Shown: positions 24,151 through 36,217, counted from the first letter of the stretch. The stretch is 64,000 nt of DNA from Gordius sp. MW1 (GCA_964036665.1 OZ038532.1:7626001-7690000), one strand, 5' to 3'. The notes: a model not told the origin generated them from the letters alone. Program-made: numbers and translations.

Positions 24151-26927
24151 ACTAGCTGTGCCCGGCCAAGTGTTGCTTTGGCTCAGTCCTTAAGTGGTTA
24201 ATTAAGTATAAGCTATTAATAAGACATAATTTATAATGTGAAAGGTCCGAATGATTTTATGAACCCACTATTTTTAGTATATATTTATATAATAAGACAA
24301 ACCAAATGCAAATTCTGTTTTAGTCATCAAATCCGACTAAAATTAAATGTTTTTGAAAAAATTGCTTATTAATGCTGTTACTTATTATACAATAATACCA
24401 TTATTTTATTTTTCTAGTTAGTTGATTTATTTGAAATACAATTTTCTTTAATATAATAAAATAATTAATTGAAGGATGGATAATTATTAAAAATATGCTT
24501 CTATGATCGACCACGTGATAATAATGACAAATCTGCATAATTTAAATTTTATTTATTTAATTTAAATAGTCTGTTAAACCCCAATAATTTTAACCGTATA
24601 CTGTAACATTTTTATTATACTTTTAAATATCTAATTCGAGAAAACTTCAGCTTACAAATGTATGACGTCATTATTGTACATGCTGCTATAAATGAAACTG
24701 GACGGGAAATGTCAGATATTTTTAAAACAAAAAGGTATTTTAGGAATCTGAAAAAGCTATTTTACCCCTGGCCTATCTGGGCATCTACGGCTAAATTTTC
24801 GCTCGATTCGGATCTGAAGTTTCAGAATTTAGCCCTTTTTTAAAACCAAAAGGCCGAGAAATGTCCGATATTTTTAAAACTAAAAGGAATTTTAGCAATC
24901 TGAAAATGCTATTTTACACCTGGCAGCCCTGAGAACCTACGGGTAAAGTTTCGCGCGAATCGGGCCGGTAGTTTCAGAATTTATTCTCATTTAAATATCT
25001 CATTTAATAAAAATTAATGATAGATAAATAATGACATTTATATATAGATAGCATTTACTCAGAATAATCAACGTTGGACTATTTTATATTACATTTAAAT
25101 TATATATACTTTCATCTTTCTCATTAAAAATATCTCATTTAATGATAATGAGAAAAATTCATCTTCTTCACCTATATATTTTCTCAAATAATTTATGATT
25201 TTATTTATTTCAGGTTAATTCATAAATTTTATGTTATCACCGTTAAGAAAAGATGACGTTTAAGAAATTTAATTCATAAATTTTATGTTGTCTTGTCACC
25301 GTTAATAAAGGATGACGTTTAAGAAATTTAATTCATAAATTTTATATTGTCACCGTTAAGAAAAGATGACGTTTAAGAAATTTAATTCATAAATTTTATG
25401 TTGTCACCGTTAAGAAAAGATTACGTTTTACAAACTACTATAAGTGATACACTTTTACTACAAAACTGTCTGTATATTCAAATTTTCAACGAACGCGAGG
25501 AGGTGGGTTTGATTGACATTTTATTGAACGTCAAAACGCATAAAACCCAATATCTCGAAAACTAAAAGGAATTTTAGGATTCTGAAAAAGCTATTTTACC
25601 CCTGGCCGCCCTGGGAACCTAGGGGTAAATTTTCGCGCGAATCGGGCCGGTAGTTTCAGAGATTAGCCCTTACATACATATATACATATATACACTTTAC
25701 TTTATACTAGCTGTGCCCGGCCAAGTGTTGCTTTGGCTCAGTCCTTAAGTGGTTAATTAAGTATAAGCTATTAATAAGACATAATTTATAATGTGAAAGG
25801 TCCGAATGATTTTATGAACCCACTATTTTTAGTATATATTTATATAATAAGACAAACCAAATGCAAATTCTGTTTTAGTCATCAAATCCGACTAAAATTA
25901 AATGTTTTTGAAAAAATTGCTGATTAATGCTGTTACTTATTATACTATAAAACCATTATTTTATTTTTCTAGTTAGCTGATTTATTTGAAATACAATTTT
26001 CTTTAATATAATAAAATAATTAATTGAAGGATGGATAATTATTAAAAATATGCTTCTATGATCGACCACGTGATAATAATGACAAAAACTGCATAATTTA
26101 AATTTTATTTATTTAATTTAAATAGTCTGTTAAACCCCAATAATTTTAACCGTATACTGTAACATTTTTATTATACTTTTAAATATCTTCTTCGAGAAAA
26201 CTTCAGCTTTGTATGTATGACGTCATTATTGTATATGCTGCTATAAATGAAACTGGACGGGAAATGTCAGATATTTTTAAAACGAAATGGTATTTTAGGA
26301 ATCTGAAAAAGCTATTTTACCCCTGGCCTATCTGGGCATCTACGACTAAATTTTCGCTCGAATCGGATCTGAAGTTTCAGAATTTAGCCCTTTTTTAAAC
26401 CAAAAGGCCGAGAAATGTCCGATATTTTTAAAACTAAAAGTTTAGCAATCTGAAAAAGCTATTTTACACCTGGCCGCCCTGAGAACCTACGGGTAAAGTT
26501 TCGCGCGAATCGGGCCGGTAGTTTCAGAATTTATTCTCATTTAAATATCTCATTTAATAAAAATTAATGATAAGCATTTACTCAGAATAATCAACGTTGG
26601 ACTATTTTATATTACATTTAAATTATATATACTTTCATCTTTCTCATTTAAAATATCTCATTTAATGATAATGAGAAAAATTCATCTTCTTCACCTATAT
26701 ATTTTCTCAAATAATCTATAATTTTATTTATTTCAGGTTAATTCATAAATTTTATGTTGTCACCGTTAGGAAAAGATGACGTTTAAGAAATTTAATTCAT
26801 AAATTTTATGTTGTCTTGTCACCGTTAAGAAAAGATGACGTTTAAGAAATTTAATTCATAAATTTTATGTTGTCACCGTTAAGAAAAGATTACGTTTTAC
26901 AAACTACTATAAGTGATACACTTTTAC

Positions 26928-27891
26928 CAGAGGTCAGAAATGCCCGGCCCGGCCCGCTGCCCGGCCCGCCCGGCCCGGCCCACGGGCCGGGCCGGGCCGG
27001 GCAACTGTCTTAAGTTTTACTTTTCGGACGGGCCCGGGCGGGCACGCTGATAAGATTCGGGCAATTCGGGCATGCCAAAAATTTTATCAAATTGATTTTC
27101 CTCGAAAAAAGAAAAATTCGCTATGGGCTGATGATGAAGATGATACAGCATTAGATGAGATCAATTCATACTTGAATGATGTTTTAGACAAGGACGTGGA
27201 TGAAAAATTTTCCCTTTTAATATGGTGGAAAAATAAAGAAAACAAGTCACATTAAAGTTATCTAAAATTATAACTATTTTAGGTATCCTAAATTAGCAAG
27301 ATTAACAAAAATACTCTTTGCCATCCCGGCGACGAGTGCTGCAAGTGAAAGAAGTTTCTCTATCGCAGGAAGATTAATAGAGGAAAGACGCACAAGATTA
27401 TCCCCGGAAATTGTCGACGATTTGTTATTTTTACATAATAATTATGAATAATAAAATATTGTCATCTTTGTTCTGAACAATATGCCATTATTTAATGCTT
27501 ATTTTGTAATAGTGGTTAAAAGATTTTGGGATTGGATAGTTTCTAGTCTAACGGGCAAATTTTATTAATAAGGCCGGGCAGCTCTAATGGTTTGGGCATG
27601 GCTGAGCGGACACTTAGAAGGGTTCAGGCGGGGAATTTAGTTAAAAATTTAGACCTGGCCGGGTTTGGGCAGAAAAATTTTAACAAATCCGACCTCTGTT
27701 TGCGACCTCACAAATTCGGGACTAACGGGCAAATTTAATATTTCGGGCCGGGCAATTCGGGCAGCTTTAACGATTCGGGCGGGCCCGGGCGGACACTTAG
27801 ATGGGTTCGGGCGGGCTCGGGCGGGCAGATTAATTATAAAATCGGGCCGGGCCGGGTTCGGGCTGAAAAATTCTAACAAATCTGACCTCTG
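26928..27891 (+). mobile_element. 964-bp hAT element inside an array unit
   Basis: Bounded by CAGAGGTCAGA and TCTGACCTCTG (11-bp TIR) and flanked by ACTTTTAC at 26920-26927 and 27892-27899. The other array units show the uninterrupted site. Both ends are dominated by CCCGG/GGGCC repeats, a striking GC-rich island in AT-rich DNA. It carries only the C-terminal part of a transposase, so it is an internally deleted derivative needing a helper. A diverged relative is at 54313-54693. Confidence 0.93.
27090..27451 (+). pseudogene. C-terminal hAT transposase fragment with a 37-nt intron
   Basis: Frame from PRKKRKNSLWADDEDD through FSLLIWWKNKENK. It is then interrupted by a 37-nt GT...AG interval at 27246-27282 that contains a stop codon, and resumes YPKLARLTKILFAIPATSAA, SERSFSIAGRLIEERRTRLS, ending at TAA 27449-27451. 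Removing the interval gives the usual hAT reading (WW...KYP.L....L.IPATSA.SERSFS), so it is probably a real mini-intron. The fragment holds the dimerisation region and third catalytic acid but neither the BED finger nor the first two catalytic acids. No start codon is assigned. Confidence 0.8.
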
Positions 27892-30800
27892 ACTTTTACT
27901 ACAGAACTGTCTGTATATTCAAATTTTCAACGAACGCGAGGAGGTGGGTTTGATTGACATTTTATTGAACGTCAAAACGCATAAAACCCAATATCTCGAA
28001 AACTAAAAGGAATTTTAGGATTCTGAAAAAGCTATTTTACCCCTGGCCGCCCTGGGAACCTAGGGGTAAATTTTCGCGCGAATCGGGCCGGTAGTTTCAG
28101 AGATTAGCCCTTACATACATATATACATATATACACTTTACTTTATACTAGCTGTGCCCGGCCAAGCGTTGCTTTGGCTCAGTCCTTAAGTGGTTAATTA
28201 AGTATAAGCTATTAATAAGACATAATTTATAATGTGAAAGGTCCGAATGATTTTATGAACCCACTATTTTTAGTATATATTTATATAATAAGACAAACCA
28301 AATGCAAATTCTGTTTTAGTCATCAAATCCGACTAAAATTAAATGTTTTTGAAAAAATTGCTGATTAATGCTGTTACTTATTATACTATAATACCATTAT
28401 TTTATTTTTCTAGTTAGCTGATTTATTTGAAATACAATTTTCTTTAATATAATAAAATAATTAATTGAAGGATGGATAATTATTAAAAATATGCTTCTAT
28501 GATCGACCACGTGATAATAATGACAAAAACTGCATAATTTAAATTTTATTTATTTAATTTAAATAGTCTGTTAAACCCCAATAATTTTAACCGTATACTG
28601 TAACATTTTTATTATACTTTTAAATATCTAATTCGAGAAAACTTCAGCTTTGTATGTATGACGTCATTATTGTATATGCTGCTATAAATGAAACTGGACG
28701 GGAAATGTCAGATATTTTTAAAACGAAATGGTATTTTAGGAATCTGAAAAAGCTATTTTACCCCTGGCCTATCTGGGCATCTACGACTAAATTTTCGCTC
28801 GAATCGGATCTGAAGTTTCAGAATTTAGCCATTTTTTAAACCAAAAGGCCGAGAAATGTCCGATATTTTTAAAACTAAAAGTTTAGCAATCTGAAAAAGC
28901 TATTTTACACCTGGCCGCCCTGAGAACCTACGGGTAAAGTTTCGCGCGAATCGGGCCGGTAGTTTCAGAATTTATTCTCATTTAAATATCTCATTTAATA
29001 AAAATTAATGATAAGCATTTACTCAGAATAATCAACGTTGGACTATTTTATATTACATTTAAATTATATATACTTTCATCTTTCTCATTTAAAATATCTC
29101 ATTTAATGATAATGAGTAAAATTCATCTTCTTCACCTATATATTTTCTCAAATAATCTATAATTTTATTTATTTCAGGTTAATTCATAAATTTTATGTTG
29201 TCACCGTTAGGAAAAGATGACGTTTAAGAAATTTAATTCATAAATTTTATGTTGTCTTGTCACCGTTAAGAAAAGATGACGTTTAAGAAATTTAATTCAT
29301 AAATTTTATATTGTCACCGTTAAGAAAAGATGACGTTTAAGGAATTTAATTCATAAAATTTATGTTGTCACCGTTAAGAAAAGATTACATTTTACAAACT
29401 ACTATAAGTGATACACTTTTACTACAGAATTGTCTGTATATTCAAATTTTCGACGAACGCGAGGAGGTGCGTTTGATTGACATTTTATTGAACGTCAAAA
29501 CGCATAAAACCCAATATCTCGAAAATTAAAAGGAATTTTAGGATTCTAAAAAAGCTATTTTACCCCTGGCCGCCCTGGGAACCTAGGGGTAAATTTTCGC
29601 GCGAATCGGGCCGGTAGTTTCAGAGATTAGCCCTTACATACATATATACATATATACATACACTAGCTGTGCCCGGCCAAGCGTTGCTTTGGCTCAGTCC
29701 TTAAGTGGTTAATTAAGTATAAGCTATTAATAAGACTTATCTAAAATGGGGTCATATATGAAATAATTTATAATGTGAAAGGTCCGAATGATTTTATGAA
29801 CCCACTATTTTTAGTATATATTTATATAATAAGACAAACCAAATGCAAATTCTGTTTTAGTCATCAAATCCGACTAAAATTAAATGTTTTTGAAAAAATT
29901 GCTTATTAATGCTGTTACTTATTATACAATAATACCATTATTTTATTTTTCTAGTTAGCTGATTTATTTGATATACAATTTTCTTTAATATAATAAAATA
30001 ATTAATTGAAGGACGGATAATTATTAAAAATATGCTTCTATGATCGACCACGTGATAATAATGACAAAAACTGCATAATTTAAATTTTATTTATTTAATT
30101 TAAATAGTCTGTTAAACCCCAATAATTTTAACCGTATACTGTAACATTTTTATTATACTTTTAAATATCTAATTCGAGAAAACTTCAGCTTACAAATGTA
30201 TGACGTCATTATTGTACATGCTGCTATAAATGAAACTGGACGGGAAATATCAGATATTTTTAAAACAAAAAGGTATTTTAGGAATCTGAAAAAGCTATTT
30301 TACCCCTGGCCTATCTGGGCATCTACGGCTATATTTTCGCTCGATTCGGATCTGAAGTTTCAGAATTTAGCCCTTTTTTAAAACCAAAAGGCCGAGAAAT
30401 GTCCGATATTTTTAAAACTAAAAGGAATTTTAGCAATCTGAAAAAGCTATTTTACACCTGGCAGCCCTGAGAACCTACGGGTAAAGTTTCGCGCGAATCG
30501 GGCCGGTAGTTTCAGAATTTATTCTCATTTAAATATCTCATTTAATAAAAATTAATGATAGATAAATAATGACATTTATATATAAATAGCATTTACTCAG
30601 AATAATCAACGTTGGACTATTTTATATTACATTTAAATTATATATACTTTCATCTTTCTCATTAAAAATATCTCATTTAATGATAATGAGAAAAATTCAT
30701 CTTCTTCACCTATATATTTTCTCAAATAATCTATAATTTTATTTATTTCAGGTTAATTCATAAATTTTATGTTATCACCGTAAAGAAAAGATGACGTTTA

Positions 30801-31245
30801 AGAAATTTAATTCATAAATTTTATGTTGTCTTGTCACCGTTAATAAAGGATGACGTTTAAGAAATTTAATTCATAAATTTTATATTGTCACCGTTAAGAA
30901 AAGATGACGTTTAGGAAATTTAATTCATAAATTTTATGTTGTCACCGTTAAGAAAAGATTACGTTTTACAAACTACTATAAGTGATACACTTTTACTACA
31001 GAACTGTCTGTATATTCAAATTTTCAACGAACGCGAGGAGGTGCGTTTGCTTGACATTTTATTGAACGTCAAAACGCATAAAACCCAATATCTCGAAAAC
31101 TAAAAGGAATTTTAGGATTCTGAAAAAGCTATTTTACCCCTGGCCGCCCTGGGAACCTAGGGGAAATTTTCGCGCGAATCGGGCCGGTAGTTTCAGAGAT
31201 TAGCCCTTACATACATATATACATATATACACTTTACTTTATATA

Positions 31246-31641
31246 TATAGATTAAACCAAATCTTAAGTTATTGTTTTCAGTTTATTATAATTTAAAGCT
31301 AAAAATCAAACAAGGTCAAAAGCACAACCATTGTGTCCCCAAGCTTTAGGAGATTCTAAAAATTAGAAATGCTATCATGAGTGCTGTGTTATTTTAGGGT
31401 TTGATTTTATTTTTTAATCAAAATTAGGTTCATAGGTCTTTAATAAGTTCCCGAATTATAAAAGATCGTTAAAACAGGGACGGACTAGTGCCACCTTATA
31501 GATTCATTTTTTCTTTTGGATTCATTTAAAAAATCTTAATTACTTTTAGTCCTCATATCCATATCTTTTCCAAATCTCATGCCTGTTTTGTAATAACCCT
31601 TAAACGAAGTTTTATATTTTTGAGTTTAACGTCCATTAATA
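31246..31641. other. No recognisable gene
   Basis: AT-rich sequence between the end of the tandem array and hAT copy 2. Nothing identified. Confidence 0.4.
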
Positions 31642-31649
31642 TTCCCAAT

Positions 31650-34499
31650 TAGAGATGGGTAATTTCCCGGGAATTTTCATCGAGGGAATATTCCCAGGGA
31701 AAATAGGGAATTTTGGGGAAATAACGGGAATTTTTGGGAAATAACGGGAATTTTGGGGAATTCATGGGGAAAATAAATACTTTGATTGTTAATATATAGT
31801 CTTAGATGAAAAAAAGATGCTAGGGTGTAAAATGAAATGCTAATAAAGTTTATTTCTCCAATAATACACAATATTTCATTACAAATTTACATAAAAATAT
31901 ACATTAAAAATTGTCAATATCTAAACTGTCACTATCGTCATTTAGCGATGAAATTGATTCATCAGATGAAGATATTGAGCGCGCTTTTGCATTAAAATTG
32001 ATACTACTTTTCAAGTGCATGTTGTGCCTTATGGACACTAGCTTTTTCACCTTGTCGTTTTTCATTCGATTTCTTGATTTAGAATGTACATAACCCAATG
32101 TGGACCAAATTCTTTCTGTGGCAGCACTGGTAGCTGGAATTGAAAAGAGTTTCACGGCAATTTCAGATAAGGGTTGGTTAGTGCACAAGCCTTTCCACCA
32201 CGTCAAGGGTGAAATGTAACTAGCGCTATCCCATATTGACCGCTCAGCAAACAACCCGTCTTTAGCACGAAATTCTGCCAAATTGGCAATAACTTGGCCT
32301 ATATTGAAATTATAGCCTTGAGAAATAATCTTGATAGCGTTAATTGCTTCAGCTATTTCTTTTGTAGTAAGGTTGACTCCACAATAACGTGGATCAAGCA
32401 AGTTAGCTGCCATATGAAAATCCTTACAGCAAAACGATTTCCTTTTGCTCACGAATTTTTTAATAACACTTGCATCAATTAAGCTAAATTCCTTACTAGA
32501 AATTTCGCTGAAATGGGCTTTAATAGTATGAAATGCTTCCGGTACATCAGACAATAAACCAGAGTCACTTTCTATGCAAGTTATTTTGGTCAAAATTACA
32601 TCTAAAAAAAATGTAGTTCTTTTTATTTTCTCCCAAAAAACATCATTATCAAGCAAATTTAAACGTTTGCTTCGATCAGCAAATGTATCTGTTAAAGCTA
32701 GTTCCTGCAAAGTATCTTTGTTTACTAGGAAACTATTAAGCATTATAACTATACAACCCCACCTTGTTGGACAGGGTATTTTCAAAGTTGTGAGTCGATT
32801 TTTGTTACATTGTTTTTCTTTAAAAGTTGATGATAATATTGTATTAAATTTAATGTATTTTATAATTTGTTTAACTTTAGCTGTAATATTTTGGATGGTA
32901 GGAATTTTGTTGGAGATATCTTTTATTAATAAATTAAGCCCATGAGCTGCACAGCCAAAGCACTTAATTGAAGGATGTTTAGACTTAACTATTTCCCAAG
33001 CCTTCTTCATATTTTTAGCGTTGTCAGTAACTATGGCAACAAATTTTTGAGTGCCAATTTCTTCCATCACCTTTAGGAATTGATCAGCTATATAATCCCC
33101 AGTATGGGCATTCGTCCCTGTATCTATAGATTTTAAAAATATGGGTTTCGGTGTCATTATTATAAAATTGATTATGGACTCCCCCCTAATGTTTGTCCAA
33201 CCATCACTAATTAATGTAAAATTAGAACCTGATTCTAGTTTTTCATTTATAACTGCTTTGATCTTGTCAAATTGGTCATTTAGCAAAGAACCTCCTATTG
33301 CCTTTCTTGGTGGAATTCTGAAGGATGGTTTTATAGATTTGAAAAAGTCCTTCCAATAATAATTTTCTGTTATGTTAAACGGACAATTTGACATATAGAT
33401 AGCCAGTGCAAGCTTTTCATTTAATCTTTCTTGTTGCACTGGAGTCATGCTATCGAAATATTGATTAATATTTGATGTGGATTGTTTTGAAGTGTTAAAA
33501 TTTGTTGTTAACTCAGGTGTTGTTACAGTGGGGTGTTCTGACGCAGAAAAAGTTTTAGATGATTCTGAGGATATTGAAAAAACTTCTAGTTCTGAGCATT
33601 TTGTTTCACTTGCATATTCTGGGCATTTTTGTATATGGATAGACATTTTTGTTGGGTTGGGGAAGTCATATTTATGGTTGCAATAGTTGCAGATGGCAAT
33701 AAAGCCTTTCTTATTGGAGGATGTATGTCTACCAAAATGTTTCCAGATATCAGATGGTTTTCTAGGCATCTTACCAGATTGAAATTTATTTAATGATTTA
33801 AAATATAGGCCAATCCAATACAGCTAAAAGCTAGTTAAAAATAAAATGCTAGTATAATTTTACTTGAGTTTAAGTGTAAGTGTTTTTTAAAATATTAAAT
33901 AGGATATCAAATTGAATGTCAAATAGATTTAGCTAAAAAAATTTCAAATTTAATTATACATAATCTTACCTGAGGTTTAAATTAAGTTGTTTATATTATT
34001 AAAATTGTAGGTGTGTTTGTAAAGTAGAAACAAAAAATAGTGCTAGATTAAATATAGGGTAATACAGAATTTAAATTTTAATGGTATAGGTGTAATGTAA
34101 TAATACCTAAATAGTTGATTTGCAACTTATATTTCAAATTCAAACAAGCTAAAAGCTACTTTAAATAAAATTGTTTATATGTATTTTATTTTCTTAGATG
34201 AGTCAAACAAATAGGGTAAACTTTTTGAATATACAATAAGCAAGTCAAATTCCAAAATAAAGAAGGTTTCAATTAATTTTAAATAGGCGGAAAAATGCTA
34301 ATAGAAGTTTCCACGAGGAAAATATAAAATTCTAAATAATTAAAATCAATTTAAAAATAAAATATTGCGTAAATTTTGTGTCAAAAACATTAATTTTTTT
34401 AAGGGAATTTATCATAGGGAAAATTCAATTTTCCTTTGGGAATATTCCCGGGAATTAATGGGAATATTCCCGGGAATATTCCCCCCTGTGCCATCTCTA
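31650..34499 (-). mobile_element. Complete hAT transposon, copy 2
   Basis: A 2,850-bp element with the same TAGAGATGG...CCATCTCTA ends as copy 1. It is flanked by a different 8-bp duplication, TTCCCAAT (31642-31649 and 34500-34507). Different flanks and duplications show an independent insertion rather than a segmental duplication. The offset from copy 1 is 27,549 bp at both ends and at the ORF, so no net indels exist between them. Confidence 0.95.
31904..33769 (-). CDS. hAT-family transposase, copy 2
   Basis: The 621-residue protein is identical to that at 4355-6220: BED finger C27/C30/H45/C49, candidate catalytic D189, D249 and E552, CAAH motif at 273-276, dimerisation domain about 540-585. 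Two intact identical ORFs in separate insertions imply transposition too recent for either to decay, and either could mobilise both. Confidence 0.95.
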   Translation of the reverse strand: MPRKPSDIWKHFGRHTSSNKKGFIAICNYCNHKYDFPNPTKMSIHIQKCPEYASETKCSELEVFSISSESSKTFSASEHPTVTTPELTTNFNTSKQSTSNINQYFDSMTPVQQERLNEKLALAIYMSNCPFNITENYYWKDFFKSIKPSFRIPPRKAIGGSLLNDQFDKIKAVINEKLESGSNFTLISDGWTNIRGESIINFIIMTPKPIFLKSIDTGTNAHTGDYIADQFLKVMEEIGTQKFVAIVTDNAKNMKKAWEIVKSKHPSIKCFGCAAHGLNLLIKDISNKIPTIQNITAKVKQIIKYIKFNTILSSTFKEKQCNKNRLTTLKIPCPTRWGCIVIMLNSFLVNKDTLQELALTDTFADRSKRLNLLDNDVFWEKIKRTTFFLDVILTKITCIESDSGLLSDVPEAFHTIKAHFSEISSKEFSLIDASVIKKFVSKRKSFCCKDFHMAANLLDPRYCGVNLTTKEIAEAINAIKIISQGYNFNIGQVIANLAEFRAKDGLFAERSIWDSASYISPLTWWKGLCTNQPLSEIAVKLFSIPATSAATERIWSTLGYVHSKSRNRMKNDKVKKLVSIRHNMHLKSSINFNAKARSISSSDESISSLNDDSDSLDIDNF

Positions 34500-34507
34500 T
34501 TCCCAAT

Positions 34508-34690
34508 ACATTAAATTTTAATTTATTCCCTATTCCCAATCCACTTTTGAATATATTTCAATATTTCATGTGATATTAAATTAGGGATATCAATTGAAAT
34601 TTTAACGATACAAGTTTTTGGGGTCATTTTTTGCTTAAATGATAATGTAAATAGGTAAAGGTAAAAATAATTCGATTTTTATTAAGTAGC
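34508..34690. other. Short AT-rich stretch, no feature
   Basis: Flank of hAT copy 2; nothing recognised. Confidence 0.4.
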
Positions 34691-35020
34691 AACTAGCTGT
34701 GCCCGGCCAAGCGTTGCTTTGGCTCAGTCCTTAAGTGGTTAAATAAGTATAACCTATTAATAAGACTTATCTAAAATAAGGTCATATATGAAATAATTTA
34801 TAATGTGAAAGGTCCTAATGCTAATGCAAATAAATATCCATAATATTTTTTAAAGAGCGATATAAAATATTTATTAATACATCTACAATGCTAAGGCAAT
34901 AATCTGGCCAAATTTGGTGGCAATCGGTTGAGAACTTCAAAAGTTATTAGCGCACAAAAAAACGGCAGGATATGTGGTATGAGGACATCTTCTCCAGTGA
35001 AAGGTCCAGTCAAAATCTAA
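34690..35020 (+). repeat. Separate fragment related to the 1.5-kb array unit
   Basis: Starts AACTAGCTGTGCCCGGCCAAG and follows the array unit as far as 'aatgtgaaaggtcc'. It then switches to sequence ending TTTGGTGGCAATCGGTTGAGAAC and 'aaaagttattagcgcac'. A piece of that 3' portion ('atctacaatgctaaggcaataatctgg') recurs at 37388-37430. This shows that the ACTAGCTG head joins different 3' bodies, as expected of a dispersed element family. Confidence 0.6.
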
Positions 35021-35269
35021 TAAAAAGGGGAGAAATGCTAAAAGAAATATAAAATTATAGAATTTAAAAGGTGATTATACGCGAGTAAAATCAATGGGCT
35101 TTAATGGTAATTGCTAAAAGTTATGAGTGGATAAATAGAAATAATACTAACTTTAATTATTCATGCAGAAAAGTAGTGAGGCGTTATAAAGAGGGTTGTA
35201 GGTTCGGGTAAGAGATGCTTCGCAGCTTAACTTCTTCCTTAGAAAGGAAGAAATTGCTATAATGCTTGG

Positions 35270-36217
35270 GGATAGACAATATGTTTGGTCGTTACGAAAA
35301 GCATCTCGCAAATGGATATATTCTTCTGAGCGAAGTTTAGTCTGATTTTAGCGGATGTATAGCAAACGCTCCGATTCAATTTTGGCATACATATCCACGA
35401 TGTATTGGTGGAATAATTGCCGGCATTTTAAAATAAAATTGTCCCCGTCCGCTCGAATCATTATTCTGTATGAATAATAGTTCATAGCGCTGCATTTTGA
35501 GTTTGTAGGTTCGCCATTGATTGGATTTATCATCTTAACATCCGTCAGCACCATCCAAAAATATAATTGGATATTGTAGGGGGTCATAGCAGCGATGAGT
35601 ATCAGAAACTTTTGTCAAAGCAATGTTTCTCCTATGAAGCACAATGTCTCTAGGTTGAAATTGATCCCCAACTATAACAATGGCGACTTCATGTATAGTT
35701 GGGGCATTAAATCTTCTCCCATGTTCTCCCGGAGGAGTTTTGTCAGCATGAATGACTATTTTGTGGGTATCTGAAGGCATTATGTCCAGTGCAGTTTTGA
35801 ATAAACGCACTAAATTATTATTAGCATGAATCTGATGTTAGATAGAAAATGTTTAGAATCAGTGGTATAACCAGCCAGCAATGTTTTTAATGGCTCAGGC
35901 GGTTCTGCAAGGTGAGGCAGTTTAACTTTTCCGGCTGCGCAACACATTCCAGTCGTTTCTCCAGCAAATTTCAAGGCATTGCAATGAGGACACACAATAG
36001 ACATAGTATTAATGAGAACATGGCGACGTAAACTTTCAATATTAGATGGGTAAGAAAATGCTAGGCGGCTGCCTGCGGGTAATGGCTGAGCACGTGAAGG
36101 TGGCTGAGGCAGAGTTGCAGACTGTTGTAGTTCATTTTCAAGCTCAAGAGCACGCAATCGGCGCACTCGATCCGTATTTCGTGTTTTACGTCCAATAGAT
36201 GTTTTCTTGGGGCGCAT
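35270..36217 (-). pseudogene. Helitron Rep/helicase N-terminal region, broken
   Basis: Three frames on the minus strand make up the N-terminal part of a Helitron protein. 36217-35810 contains a basic N terminus, CPHCNALKFAGETTGMCC (a zinc-binding motif) and PEPLKTLLAGY. 35810-35535 contains ALDIMPSDTHKIVIHADKTP, FNAPTIHEVAIVIVGDQFQ and YPIIFLDGADG. 35587-35348 contains MINPINGEPTNSK and LKCRQLFHQYIVDMYAKIES. Coding resumes past an in-frame TAA at 35348-35350 with NQTKLRSEEYIHLRDAF. A large internal deletion joins the first two pieces near 35815, and a frameshift separates the second and third. The HUH catalytic region and the Pif1-like helicase are absent. Intact relatives drive rolling-circle transposition; this copy cannot. 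No Helitron ends were identified. Confidence 0.9.

Larger units (their letters stand above)
19615..31245 (+). repeat. Tandem array of seven ~1.5-kb units
   Basis: Units start with ACTAGCTGTGCCCGGCCAAG at 19615, 21127, 22682, 24151, 25706, 28147 and 29662. Each ends in TTTCAGAGATTAGCCCTTACATAC followed by 'atatatacat' repeats. Unit lengths are about 1,512, 1,555, 1,469, 1,555, 1,469 (after subtracting the 964-bp insertion and its 8-bp duplication), 1,515 and 1,580. Units 2+3 and 4+5 form a 3,024-bp higher-order repeat. Inside each unit are three diverged ~65-bp modules (CTGGCC...GGGTAAATTTTCGCGCGAATCGG) and three to four ~55-bp modules (TTTTATGTTGTCACCGTTAAG). A 61-codon frame recurs in most units. 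A partial unit is at 34693. The ends resemble a widespread animal dispersed repeat whose class I cannot name with confidence. Confidence 0.9.

Noticed and set aside
20150-30381. A 61-codon frame (MYDVIIV..., ending FQNLALF) repeated in most array units
   Set aside because: Its apparent conservation comes from tandem copying of recent origin. It sits in the repeat's ~65-bp modules, has no domain and is broken in the first unit.
4093-34507. A 27.5-kb segmental duplication accounting for the two hAT copies
   Set aside because: Similarity stops exactly at the element ends, and each copy has its own 8-bp target duplication.
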